DNA of 64,000 bases, from positions 71,904,453 through 71,968,452 of the forward strand of contig CM049311.1 of the NCBI GenBank assembly GCA_026874595.1, given 5' to 3'. Shown in pieces: positions 50,218-61,900 of the stretch. The notes under the pieces were generated by a model, which was given only the letters and a program-made list of their open reading frames with translations, did not search any database and was not told the DNA's origin. The translations under genes and the position numbers were made by a program. Within the stretch, counting starts at the first letter, position 1. The number at the start of each line of letters is the position of its first letter. Origin of the DNA: Sipunculus nudus (lineage: Eukaryota; Annelida; Sipuncula; Golfingiida; Sipunculidae).

Positions 50218-50616
50218 CTGCAAAGTATACTGAATGCTGCGGCGAGGATTATTACGGGTGCTTCAAAATCAGATCATATTACTCCAATTTTGTATTCTTT
50301 GCATTGGCTGCCCGTTGTGCAAAGGATAAAATTCAAAATGTTAATTCTTGTGTATAAGGCAATAAATAATTTAGCTCCTCTTTACCTGCAAGAGCTTATT
50401 CACAATTATATTCCATTAAGAAGCCTTCGGTCAGCAGCTAAAAACTTACTGGTCATGCCTTTTACCAAATCGTCCTGTGTACAAAATTGGGCATTCAGTG
50501 TTGTTGGCCCGAAACTGTGGAATGACCTGCCAGATACTCTAAGAGAAGCCACCAGTCTCTCAGAATTTAAAAGTAAATTAAAAACATATTTGATCATGGA
50601 ATATTTTTATGCCTAG
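50218..50616 (+). pseudogene. LINE reverse transcriptase C-terminal fragment
   Basis: The open frame from 50218 reads LQSILNAAARIITG, then SDHITPILYSLHWLPV, RIKFKMLILVYKAI, KLWNDLP, and FKSKLKTYL before the stop. LNAAARIITG, LHWLPVxxRIxFK, VYKAxNxLAPxYL, and PKLWNxLPxxxR are the conserved C-terminal tail of L2/CR1/Rex1-type retrotransposon polyproteins. That tail lies downstream of the RT fingers/palm and carries no catalytic residues. A stop lies immediately upstream in this frame and an internal ATG at 50290 opens the last 108 codons, but no promoter is expected. A 5'-truncated relic. Confidence 0.8.
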
Positions 50617-50888
50617 TCATTTTGTACGATATTTTATACTTTTGATAGTGAAATGTTTGAACATTTGAGTGGAATTATGGAAGTTTTAACAGATAATTGA
50701 ACTATTGTCTTATTTAATACTGTAAGCTTCTGAATGTAATATTTTAGTCAACTGGACTTTTATTTCATATTCTTACAATAGTATGTTTAATGATTGCTGA
50801 TTGTATTCTAGTTATGTAATAGCGTTTTAGAGCATGTATCATCATGGATTTTATGCTTTATAAAATAAATTATTATTATTAATTATTA
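50218..50888 (+). mobile_element. L2/CR1-like LINE 3' end
   Basis: A 5'-truncated non-LTR retrotransposon. It contains the end of the reverse-transcriptase polyprotein (50218-50616), then a 3' UTR, and ends in a TTATTA microsatellite instead of poly(A), as L2/CR1-type elements do. The 3' UTR from about 50655 matches the tail at 4579-4820. No endonuclease or catalytic RT motif remains, so it is dead. Confidence 0.8.
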
Positions 50889-53001
50889 TGTTTATTAGCT
50901 ATAAATCTAAATAATGTAACAAAGTATGACATTGGATCTAGAAATGCATTCACTGAGACAAGATAATTTAGCTAAGTAAAATAATCAGCATTATAAATAC
51001 AACTTTATGGAAAAAGTGGATTTGTAAGCATGAACAAGGTTATAGAGAAAATAGGTTCTTGTAAAACTGGTATAAATTCTTGCTTGTATCTAAGCAAGAA
51101 TAGTGTTTACACTTTCTTGGATGTTCTTGAGATAGGATTAATGTTGGATACCCATGAGTTGTCCTTCTGTATGCCCTTTATCCACAAGGGAAACACCAGG
51201 CATTAGGCGAACCCATGCTTAGGTATCTCATAGAGAGTTTCAGGATGGGGGGCCAATAATAATGATTACATAACATGATTGTGTCTATAATACCTAGATG
51301 TTGATTGATCTAACCTGTTGAGTGTTTACCAAATAGCTTGAGCAGATTTTATCTATGTCAGCGTAGATCTCCGTTTGGCTATTATCCTGGAGCCTTCTTT
51401 GTACGTGCACTTTCAAACTGCTTATAGCATGTAGTGTTTTTCCATCCTGAACAGGAAATTGTCAGCAGGAACATCTTGCAAACAACTGTGCTTGTTTTAT
51501 AGAGAAGCGTTTTTTTGTTTCTTGTCTTTTTTCTCAGTTATGACATAAACATCCTTTTCGTCTGTATTGAATCAGACTATTCTTTTCAGGTCTTGTCTCA
51601 AGTGATACCATAACATTTGTTCACTGATTTACATGGACCGACTGCCAGGTCCTGTGGTTGTTGTGCATAATTTGTAGGCTTAAATAACCTTCTCAGTCTG
51701 ATGCAGTATGGCCCTTAAGATTGGCATTTACCAAAGGTGCTACATATTTCAGCCAGATAAGGACCAGGGACAGACTAGTTCAACAGTGTTAACAGTCTAA
51801 TGTTAATGTATGGAGGCTCTTAGTCATGTTTAATAAGTAGACCAGCTGGGCACAGCTTCAAGTCTATGTTGATTTGTAACCCTTGGTTTTCCCCAAGATG
51901 TAAAAATTCAGTTAAGTTTTGGGATAAATGTATGTGGAGTTTTACAGGCGTGTCATAAATTTAATGTTTTCTTTTGATGATTTTTTTCTTCTTTAGAGTG
52001 AATGTATGTGGAACATATTTTCATGTCCTGTTGTTAGCAATTAATATACATTTTGTACGCTGAGCAAGTATTCATTACAATATTGTAGAGTGGGATGTGT
52101 AATTTAGTCTTTATGTCATGACTTCAATATTGTAACATAGTCCTAGTGCAGTAAACAGAAAACAAAACAGTTCACTCATAATAATATTATTATTATTTTG
52201 TATTATTATTATTATTATTATTTTATTATTTTGTAAACAGTATCAACTGCAATAAATTGACCTTACCATTTAAAGACCACTGGCAGCAATGCCAGTGAGA
52301 AAGGAACGGACAAAACGAATTAATCCAGTTACCATGTGTAGAACCAGACCATTCCAAGTTTTAATAATGTCACTATCCTTATATCAATACTCACATACAT
52401 TCATAACTTGTAGTGACCCTACATACAAAGAAACTGACAAATGGAAGACAGGTTGATAGACTTAGACAGGTGAAAACATGACCTCTGTCCAACTTCATTT
52501 GTAGAAATGAATAAATATATAAACAAAACATTCTGTAAATCAGAATGCAGAATACCATAGAATATACTGCGGGAAGGATGCAGCTATCTCGATCCTGCAG
52601 ATAGACACATTACTGCAAATGGATGTTGTGCTGCAGAGGGACTTGTGTTCTCCGTATCAAACACACAGGCCTGCAAATGAATTCTTCATGGGGATACACC
52701 CTGTAGTGGCACTGAGGGATCTTTATTGTTCTAAATATATCTAAATACCTTGTAATGCAAAATTAACTTTATTATGTATAGACACAGGGCTGTGGTGGGA
52801 CCTGTATCATTGAACAGGGAGTACAGTGGTGTATACTTACACCTCTGTTGTAAGGCGCTATAGCTATCCTCTCATGCTATAACATATGGGAAGCTGCACG
52901 ACGAAGAATTCAGCATTATGTGATGAAATTTCCTTCATATTGCATTGGTTTTATTGTGGACCAGTCCTTAATGGATTTTCCTTTTCCCACTTCCTTGTTT
53001 T
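50889..53001. other. Unassigned DNA with TTA microsatellite
   Basis: 52180-52232 is a (TTA)n-rich tract. The remainder shows no repeat ends or gene; short frames (for example 52886-53113) cover the start of a repeat head and are not genes. Confidence 0.45.
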
Positions 53002-53470
53002 TATATGCCCGTCATTTGAAAAGAGTATTATTGTATACCCACCGTCTGTCTGCTTGTCTGTCCATCCCTCCATTGACTTTTTGTGTCACCGCTATATCAT
53101 ACGGGGGCTTTGAAGGATTTTCATGAAACTCACCACAACTACTTGCCAACAGATTATCTCGCCCTAGTTAGATTATGGGCAACATCATGGCATATTTAAT
53201 AAGGTCACTAGGCTACTTTGTGGTGTGGCCGCAATAACTTATGAAGAATATGAAAGATTTCGATAAAACTCAGCAGAAATTTTAATCAAAATTTTAATGA
53301 GGTCAGAGGTCACCATACTTTGGGGGCACCTTGGTGACTTGCCAAAAAACCTGTGGATTTTCATAAAACTATTTATACATATTTACTGAAAGAATTTCTC
53401 ACCTGAATTACCCTCTCATCAAAATTCAGGCATATTTAAGGAAGTAAAAGGGTCACCAGATATACAATTG
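53002..53470 (+). mobile_element. Possible 5' fragment of another Helentron-like family (F)
   Basis: It begins TTTTTATATGCCCGTCATTT, then GTATACCC and a GTCTGTCTGC/TTGTCTGTCC head, followed by GGATTTTCATGAAACTC and AGGTCAGAGGTCACC motifs in diverged repeats (53107-53340). The T-run start, palindrome-like head and GTCTGTC microsatellite resemble heads A and C. No 3' end is found, so it is truncated or ends beyond recognition. Assignment is tentative. Confidence 0.4.
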
Positions 53471-55310
53471 GCATATTATGCACATTTGCCATGCTCTTGC
53501 TATTTAATACCTATACAGTGATCTCATAATCTTAATAATAGTTAATACCTGTTTTGTTATTATAAATTTATAATACAATACTCAAAGTAATCTTCATGTT
53601 AATCATATATGTTTGATTAGTTAGATCATAAACAGAACAACTGAATCAGTGTCTTATTTTATCTTTGTAACTGTTTTAAAAGTGTGGCTGGTGATGGAAA
53701 GAGTTATTCATCGGTATAGGTTAAAGCATATTTTTGATCTGTAGTATCGTATTATCGCCGTGTAGATTTTTGTTCCTCCTGATGCTGTGTTGTATGTGGT
53801 TAAGTTAAATCCACAAGAACTCTGTTGTAGTCCAGATACAGACTACTGACTGCCTGGTTTAGTAACCAGTACACATATATATATATGTTCAACATTCATA
53901 ATTGACATTAACATTTCTATAGCAGATCATACAAGGCACATACTACATAACACATACACATTAATACATGAAAGTCAACATCTCATTTCTTTACCTATCA
54001 AAGCCAAATGGTGAATACATAATCTAATTAATGCCAGGCAGTTTGTAAATCAATTCACCTTCCCTGGCACCTTGAGAGTTAGACACATACTAATTAACTC
54101 TTATCCTGATGTTACATGAACCTTCTGCACTTGACTATGAAACACTGGCATTCCAAATTATAAACCTAATTGTAATAATAATATTAATTCCGTGAAACAC
54201 TTTGATTGTAAAACCAGGAATGATAATTCAAGTTACATTAATGAACAAAGTGGAATAAATGAAGGACTAATCTGAAGCTTTTACAATCTGGTTCTTAAAG
54301 CTTTATTTAGGTATTTATCCGCAAGTGATAGTATCTTGAGACAGAAAAGACTGCTTAATCTATACGTCAAAAGAAAGGGGCCTATTTTAATGGGATGGTC
54401 AAAGACAGTATCTGTTTTGACATATCTGATTTAAGAAATTTCAAATAATTTCATTGGATCAGCCAACAACACCAGGATGAGTAATTAATTGTTTACAATG
54501 TCAGGTGTTTAGAGCTGTCATACGGCAAGCATCATGAGAATTTGGCAATATCTGTCTCATTATGCCTGACTAATCACCAACAGTAAAGCACAGGCCCTCT
54601 GAATGGGAATTTTCCCCAGCATGGGGTTTAAGCAGTATTTCTGCATCAGAGGAAGCCAAAACATGCATTTGCCATGATGATGCCACCAGTTGCCTCTGAC
54701 AGCAGATAACTGAGGACTAGTACATGTCGCTTAAAGACAGGTATTCACCTACCTTTTATATAGAACTTACCGTTTTGTGAATTCTTGCTTAATCTCCATA
54801 CATACAAGTGCACTATTGGTGTAAATTCCAATCAGGAAAACTACTTACAATGTCTCTGTGATAGGTGTATGAGGTTGTTGATCATTAAAAAAAAACCAAA
54901 AAAAAACTGTTAGTAAACACAGCAATGTTGACAAACAGAAACCATGTAACCTGAGGTGGTAGGTTGCATATATTGAGTAGCTGACCAGTCACATGTTGCA
55001 AAACAATCTTTGTAACCTCTGGTTCCTCTGACTTGCTGCTTGAAGTCCTTGACTGAATGTGTTTGGATTAATTTGTGAGGGCACCCCTTCATGTAATAAA
55101 CATGATGGATATAAACAAAACCAACAGCCTGTGTGCAGTATGATAGGCATTTTCTGGCCTGTTTCTTTAAAAGGTTCAAGAGGTATCTTCAGTTAATAGG
55201 CTTCAGATATCAGAATCCGCCCTTTTAAGAAGTGCTGTAGCATGTATCTCAATCAGTGAAAGGTAAAAAAAGAATGAAGGCTCATGGATCGAAACTTTAC
55301 ATTGATCCTA
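53471..55310. other. Unassigned DNA
   Basis: No gene or transposon ends recognised. A short TA run lies at 53874-53888. The 89-codon minus frame at 54910-55179 has no motif I recognise. Confidence 0.45.
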
Positions 55311-55392
55311 GCTAATCACCAGTGGTTAGACCGCACTTATACTGATCACCAATGATTACACTTATCCTGATCGCCAATGATAACACCACACA
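55311..55392. repeat. Short tandem repeat, three units
   Basis: Three imperfect units of 26-31 bp on the theme CTGATCACCAATGATTACAC (55311, 55340, 55366). Confidence 0.6.
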
Positions 55393-55679
55393 TGCAGGTG
55401 AAATACAAGAAAAAAAGTAAGCGTAGGTGATTTAATTTTATTATTATTATAAATGTACATTTAATTTTTGCTCTTTACAGTGTGATACAGATCAAAAGCA
55501 ATTTACAGAGCGTAACATTTTAAAAGATACATAATAAAGACATGAAAAATAACACGAGACGTGAATCATACTAAAAAGCTGTACTATAATAATCTAAAAA
55601 AAAATCAGATTTAGGGGTAATGTGTATAGCTTACCAAATAAGGTCACTTCCTGCCAGGTCCACCCATATTTTATGTTAA

Positions 55680-56290
55680 TCTCAGTACCACATCATGTAT
55701 TACAACCACAATCTCAGGACCACATCATGAATTACAGCCAATCTCAGGACCACATCATGTATTACAGCCAATCTCAGGACCACATCATGAATTACAGCCA
55801 AATTCTCAGGACCACTTCATGTACTACAGCCAATCTCAGGATCACACTATGTATTAGAGCCAATCTCAGGACTATATCATGTAATACAGCCAATCTCAGG
55901 ACCACATCATCTATTACAGCTAATCTCCGAAATACATCATGTATTTCAGCCAATTTCAGGACCACATCATGTATTACGGCTAATTTCAGGACCACATCAT
56001 GTATTACAGTCAATCTCATGACCTAGGTCTTCATGGATTGTAATTAATCTCATGACCACTTCATGTGTTATGGTCACTCAAGGCCATGCAATCTTATATA
56101 TTACAGCCAATCTTGGGACCTGCACTTAATGTTTTACAGTTACTCTCAGTACCACATCCCGTTTCACAGCCAATCATTTTACAACATAATGTGTTTCATT
56201 CAAAGTTAGTATCACAATCAATCTCAGGACCGCATCATGTATTACAGTCAGGTCTTGGGCCTCTTAATGTATTACTATTTTTCATTACAT
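55680..56290. repeat. 30-bp minisatellite
   Basis: The unit is CAATCTCAGGACCACATCAT followed by GTATTACAGC. About eleven well-conserved units run to 56030; more diverged units continue to 56290. The 30-bp period leaves long open frames on both strands (134 codons plus at 55622-56026, 75 minus). Both are repetitive read-through of the satellite and not supported as genes. Confidence 0.85.
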
Positions 56291-57564
56291 GTATTACTCA
56301 GTAGACTGTCAGCATCAGTCAGCTGCGATTGCCGGTGGGGAAACTGCTAGACCTTTAAAAATTTATGAACAGCAAGCACATTGACTAGCAGCTCCAATTA
56401 AGTGCATGGTAATTTTAACATCTGTTGGTGCTGTCTGCCTAAGAACATGCCTGAAATAATGAGATCAGGATGTGGCACTAGCATATGTTTCTTTGCTGTT
56501 AATGATGTGATAAAAGTAAAAGTTATCATTTATCAATACATGTGACAATAAAAAATCACTTTGTTTTCTGCTCTGATCACTTTAAGTGGAAAGAGGTTTT
56601 TATAAATATATTTTTCATCAACAGTGATATAGACTTGTTCAGTTATTTTACACTGTGCTTACCATTTGTAAAAGAGGATTGACATCATATTCAGTGATAT
56701 ACAGTCTACAGATGAAGTTGGGATTATATATTAAAGCACATAAGGATTCCATATAATATCAGGTAAGGTATGCCAATTAAAACAGAGGCTCAGACATGAG
56801 TATTTAAAATGATATACATCACACAACTTTATCCAGAATTTTCTCAGTTATTCTTTTAAGAAAACAAAGTATTTTTATATTTACAATTATACATATCATG
56901 TCAGTTTCTTTTCATTATTATACTTAATATACATTGTTCTTAAATCTTAAAGAAAATATTCATTGGAAAGGTTTTTCTCTTTAAATTTATGGACGGTTTG
57001 ATCAACCAACCTAGACTGCAAACTTGGAACATCTCAGGTGACTGATAAGATATGATTATCACTAGGGCAACCAAGTAGCCTTTGCATGTATCTGTCTGGC
57101 TGTTAGCCATGGAGTTGTGACTAGCATGTGTAACAAGAACTTTCAGTTCAGTCCTTGGGTTATGTTAAACCTTTTCACTGAGTTTTTGAACCATGGGAAA
57201 CTTGGTACAAGCTGTGGGAGTTGGTTCATATTGCTCATATTTCAAAAAGATTACCACAACGAGAAGTTACAGTTAAGTGTAGGATAAAAATAAATTTTGT
57301 ACTCCCTGGACAAATTTATTTATGCTTTGCAAACATTTTCGCTTTGAAATTCTTATGAAATTATTTAAACTCTTATTCGGCAATTTTTAGATATTTTTGG
57401 TCTTCCTTACTTTATTAAAATGCCTGAAATTTATCATTTTTTTTCTTTCCATAGCTGACTCTGGCTAATCAAAAAAAGGTCTGTGGTACCTAAAGCTAAT
57501 TGTATTACATATACTACTGGTGTGTCACATAATTGGGCTTCTACATAAACCCATCTGAATATTT
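56291..57564. other. Unassigned DNA
   Basis: No gene, repeat copy or transposon end recognised. Confidence 0.45.
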
Positions 57565-58200
57565 AGAGAAAGTAATGTCAGCATATAGCCTGCAGAATAA
57601 GGGAAGGTGACTTCAGCACATGGCCCCCTTTGTAAGGAAAGTGGCCTTAATATATACCCTCTTTAGTGAGGTAATTGGCCCTAACATATAAATGATCTCC
57701 TTAGTTATCAAATGGCCTTAACATTGACTTTATGATTAAAGAAAATGGCCTTAACATGTGACTTCCAGACTAAGGAAAGTGGCCTTGACATATGACCTCA
57801 AGAGTAAGAAAAGTAGCCTCGACACATGACCTCCAGAGTAAGGAAAGTGGCCTTGACACAAGACTTTCAGAGTAAGGAAAGTGGCCTCAAAAGATGGACT
57901 CCAGAGTAAGGAAAGTGGCCTTGACATATGACCTCAAGAGTAAAAAAAGTGGCCTTGACACAAGACCTCCAGAGTAAGGAAAGTGGCCTTGACATATGTG
58001 ACCTCAGGAGTAGGGAAAGTAAACTTAATGAATTACCTCCAGAGTATGAAAGGAGCCTTGATATATGAACTCCAAAGTAGGAAAGTGGACTCGGCATGTG
58101 CCATCCAATTAGTGAAGGAGCTTTAATTACAATGCGACCACTTGATATATTGAAATATCTTTGACATACATTAAAAAAGGAAAATGACCCCAACAATAAA
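57565..58200. repeat. Minisatellite with unit of about 34 bp
   Basis: About sixteen units on the theme AGAGTAAGGAAAGTGGCCTT followed by GACATATGACCTCC. Central units (57760-58010) are best conserved; both edges decay. The 109-codon minus frame (57867-58196) is read-through of the repeat. Confidence 0.85.
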
Positions 58201-58988
58201 CCTTAAGAAATAGTAACAGTTGAGCTATATAAATCCTTTCTTGCTGACTGGTAATCAAAGTTAAAACCCACTGACCTCTAGGCATGGAGGATTTCTAGAG
58301 TGATCTTGCTAGATCTATGTTACCAGTCTGTCAGGCAGTATATGCATGGGATGTATAGATAATCAGTAACATCAGACAGATAGGAGGTAGCCAGAGCATA
58401 TGTCATCACAACATACCAGGACAACTGACCTTATCATGCAGTCAGTCTGTGAAATACAGCTAACTAAAGCACATATCAAACCCAGATAAAAGTACTGCTA
58501 GTATTCTAATCAATGCTGTTACACCTGGGGAGAGATGGTAATATACGTCGACAGATGTTCATGTATCATAAAGTGACTGATGTCAGATTTTATCAAAAGA
58601 TAGATAAGGAAAAGCAGAAGCAATGACGCAGGACCAGCTTCTCAAAGATAATATTTGGGCTTCTATTATTCTAATTAGAGACAGTCTGTGGCAGGCTTGT
58701 AGAAAGCATTATTTGTAAACCTTAGGACTGGACAAATAAGAAAAACTTTTACATAAACCAATCTCTATTTCATGGAAAAGTGACGTTGCTTAACCAGTAT
58801 TAATTGGCATTTGCCGTCTCTCTCCTTCCCCTCTCTCATTCTGGGGGAGACGCAGTTGACTCTTAATCAGTTTTAATCAGCATATATTTGTGCCCCCCCC
58901 CCCCCCCACTTACCCATCCCTATTTAAATTTGGGGGACACATGGTTTTCAGTATCATCATCCGTTATTATTGTCAGTGCTTCCGTTTT
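58201..58988. other. Unassigned DNA with poly-C run
   Basis: No gene recognised. An uninterrupted run of about 17 C's occurs at 58892-58908. Confidence 0.45.
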
Positions 58989-61900
58989 TAGCTCAGCTGA
59001 CTGAAAGTCATCTGAGCTATAGCGATCACTCTTTGTCCGTCGTCCGTCTGTCCGTCTGTCTGTCTGTCCGTCTGTCCGTCTGTCCGTCCGTTAACCAGGC
59101 ACAAATCGTAACCGCTGGACCTAGAACCTTGTAACTTGGGATTCTGAGAGGTCCATAAAAAATCTCCTTGGAAACCAGAAATTAGGTCTCTGTTACCCAT
59201 ATCCTTCGAGCTATGTGGCCCCAAAGTACCCCCCAGAAAAGTCAAAAATTTCATACAAAAACTTCAATATCTCATTAACTACTTGACTGATGGTCATGAT
59301 TTTTGGCATACATATTGATCATGAGATGTTACATCACTTCCTGCAGACTGGTGTTGCCACCTGTATTTTTCGATTTTTTACAAATTTTTTTCTCTGTTTT
59401 TGAGACCTTTAAAAATGTGAATACTGTTAACAAGGCACAAATCATAAAGACTGGACTAAGAATCTTAATTCTTGACACACTGAGAGGTCCATGAAAAATC
59501 TCCTTGGAAACCAGAAATTAGGTCTCTGTTACCCATATCCTTTGAGCTATCGGGCCCCAAAGTACCCCCAGAATAGTAAAAAATTTCATACAAAAACTTC
59601 AATATCTCAATAACTACATCACTGATGGTCTTCATTTTCGGCATACATATTGATCATGAGATGTTCGATCAGTTCCTGCAGACTGGTGGCGCCACCTGTA
59701 CTGTTTGATTTTTTACGATTTTTTCCTCTATTTTTGAGACCTTTGAGGATGCTGTAATCTGTTAGCGTGGCACAAATCGTAACGACTGGACCTAGAATCT
59801 TCATTTTCAACACACTGAGAGACCTATGAAAAGTCTCCATGGAAACCAGAAATTAGGTCTCTGTTACCCATATCCTTTGAGCTATGGGGCCCAAAATTAC
59901 CCCCCAGAATAGTCAAAAATTTCATACAAAAACTTCAATATCTCATTAACTACATCACTGATGGTCATGATTTTCGACATACATATTGATCATGAGATGT
60001 TTCATCAGTTTGTGCAGACTGGTGGCGCCACCTGTATTTTTCAATGTTCATGAATTGTTTTCTCCATTTTTGAGACCTTTAAGGATGTAGTTATCTGTCA
60101 ACAGGGTACAAATCGTAACGACTGGACCTAGAATCTTCGTTCTTGACACACAGGGAGACCCATGATAAGTCTCCATGGAAACCTGAAATTTGGTCTCTGT
60201 TACCCATATCCTTTGAGCTATGGCACTCCAAAGTACAGCTAAGAATAATGGAAAATTTGATACAAAAGCTAAAGTATCTGAACAACTAATGCAGAGATAA
60301 CCATAATTGTTTGCATGGATATTGATCATGGAGTGTTTCATAAGTTTCTGCAGACTGGTGGCACCACCTGTATTTGTTCGGTTTTTTTTACGAAATTTTT
60401 CTGTATTTTTGAGACCTTTAAAGATATGAACATCTGTTAACAGGGCACAAATCATAAAAACTGGACCAAGAATCTTCATTCTTGACACACAGGGAGACCC
60501 ATGAAAAGTCTCCATGGAAACTTGAAATTAGGTCTCTGTTACCCATATTCTTTAAGCTGTATGGGTCCAAAATACCCCCCCCCCCCATGAATAATGGAAA
60601 ATTTGATACAAAAACTGCAGTATTTCAATAACTACAACACTGATGGTCATGATTTTCGGCATACATATTGATCATGAGCTGTTCCATCAGTTTCTGCAGA
60701 CTGGGTGTGCCACCTCTATTTTTTTTCAAATTTTTACGAATTTTTTTCTTTTTTTTGAGACCTTTAAAGATGTGGTTATCTGTCAACAGGGTACAAATCG
60801 CAACAACTGGACCTAGAATCTTCATTCTTGTCATGCAAGGAGGCCCATGAAAGGTGCCTGTGGAAACTTGAAATTAGGTCTCTGTTACCCATATCCTTCA
60901 AGCTATAGGACTCCGAAGTATCCCTCAGAATAATGGACAATTTGATACAAAAACTGAAGTATCTGAACAACTAATGCAGAGATCACCATGATTTTTTGCA
61001 TGGATATTGACCATTAAGTGTTTTTATTAGTTTCTGCAGACTGGTGGAGCCACCTGTATTTTTGTATCCGCCAAAACGAAGTTTTGCGGATACTATGTTT
61101 TTGACCGAGTTCCTCCGCCGTGGTGGCGTTCGTTTCCAGAGAGCTCCTCGGAGACTAATGGACCGATTTTTCCCAAACTTACACCTATTATCGGGTCACA
61201 TGTGAACTGGTGCCTAACCAATTTGCATTGACCTCTGACCTTTCCTCTCTATCCAGTGTCCATTTGTGGGTCTGTTTCCACTCATAAACCCTCATATCTC
61301 GGGAACCGTTTGACCGATCAGGAAATAAAATTGATACAAATGTAGCCCTTGGATTGCTTTATAACATACACAAAAAATGGTGGCGCCACCTGTAACCATG
61401 TTTGCACAGTGTCCATCTGTTCATCTGCCTTGGGTTAAAATCACTCATATCTCTGCAGTGAATTGACTAATTCACCTGAAATTCGTCATGTGTATACATC
61501 CAGGATAGCTTTCTTGATTTTATGACAGGTGGCGCCACCTACGTTCACGTTCACGCTGATGACATCCAAGCTTATATCTTGGGAACCGTTTGACCGATCA
61601 GGAAATAAAATTTATACAAATGTAGCCCTTTGATAGCTCTGTAACATACACAAAAAATGGTGGCGCCACCTGTAACAATGTTTGCACAGCGTCTGTCTGT
61701 TAGTCTGCCGTGGCCTAAAATTACACATTTCTCTGTAGTGGTTCGACATAACTGCCTAAAATTTTGCAGGTTTATACATCGTGGACAGCTTTCTTGATTT
61801 TATGACAGGTGGTGCCACCTACATTCTAGTTAACGCTGGACACATCCAAGCTCATATCTCAGGAACCATTTGACTGATTGGGCCAAAATTGTGCATGTGT

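Noticed and set aside
55622-56026. 134-codon frame that might be a repeat protein
   Set aside because: It is the 30-bp minisatellite read in frame; the opposite strand is equally open, so the period alone explains it.
60048-60515. 155-codon minus-strand frame
   Set aside because: It spans two tandem units of element Z, so it repeats itself (METFHGSPCVSR and METYHGSPCVSR). Other units carry stops, and nothing resembles a known protein.
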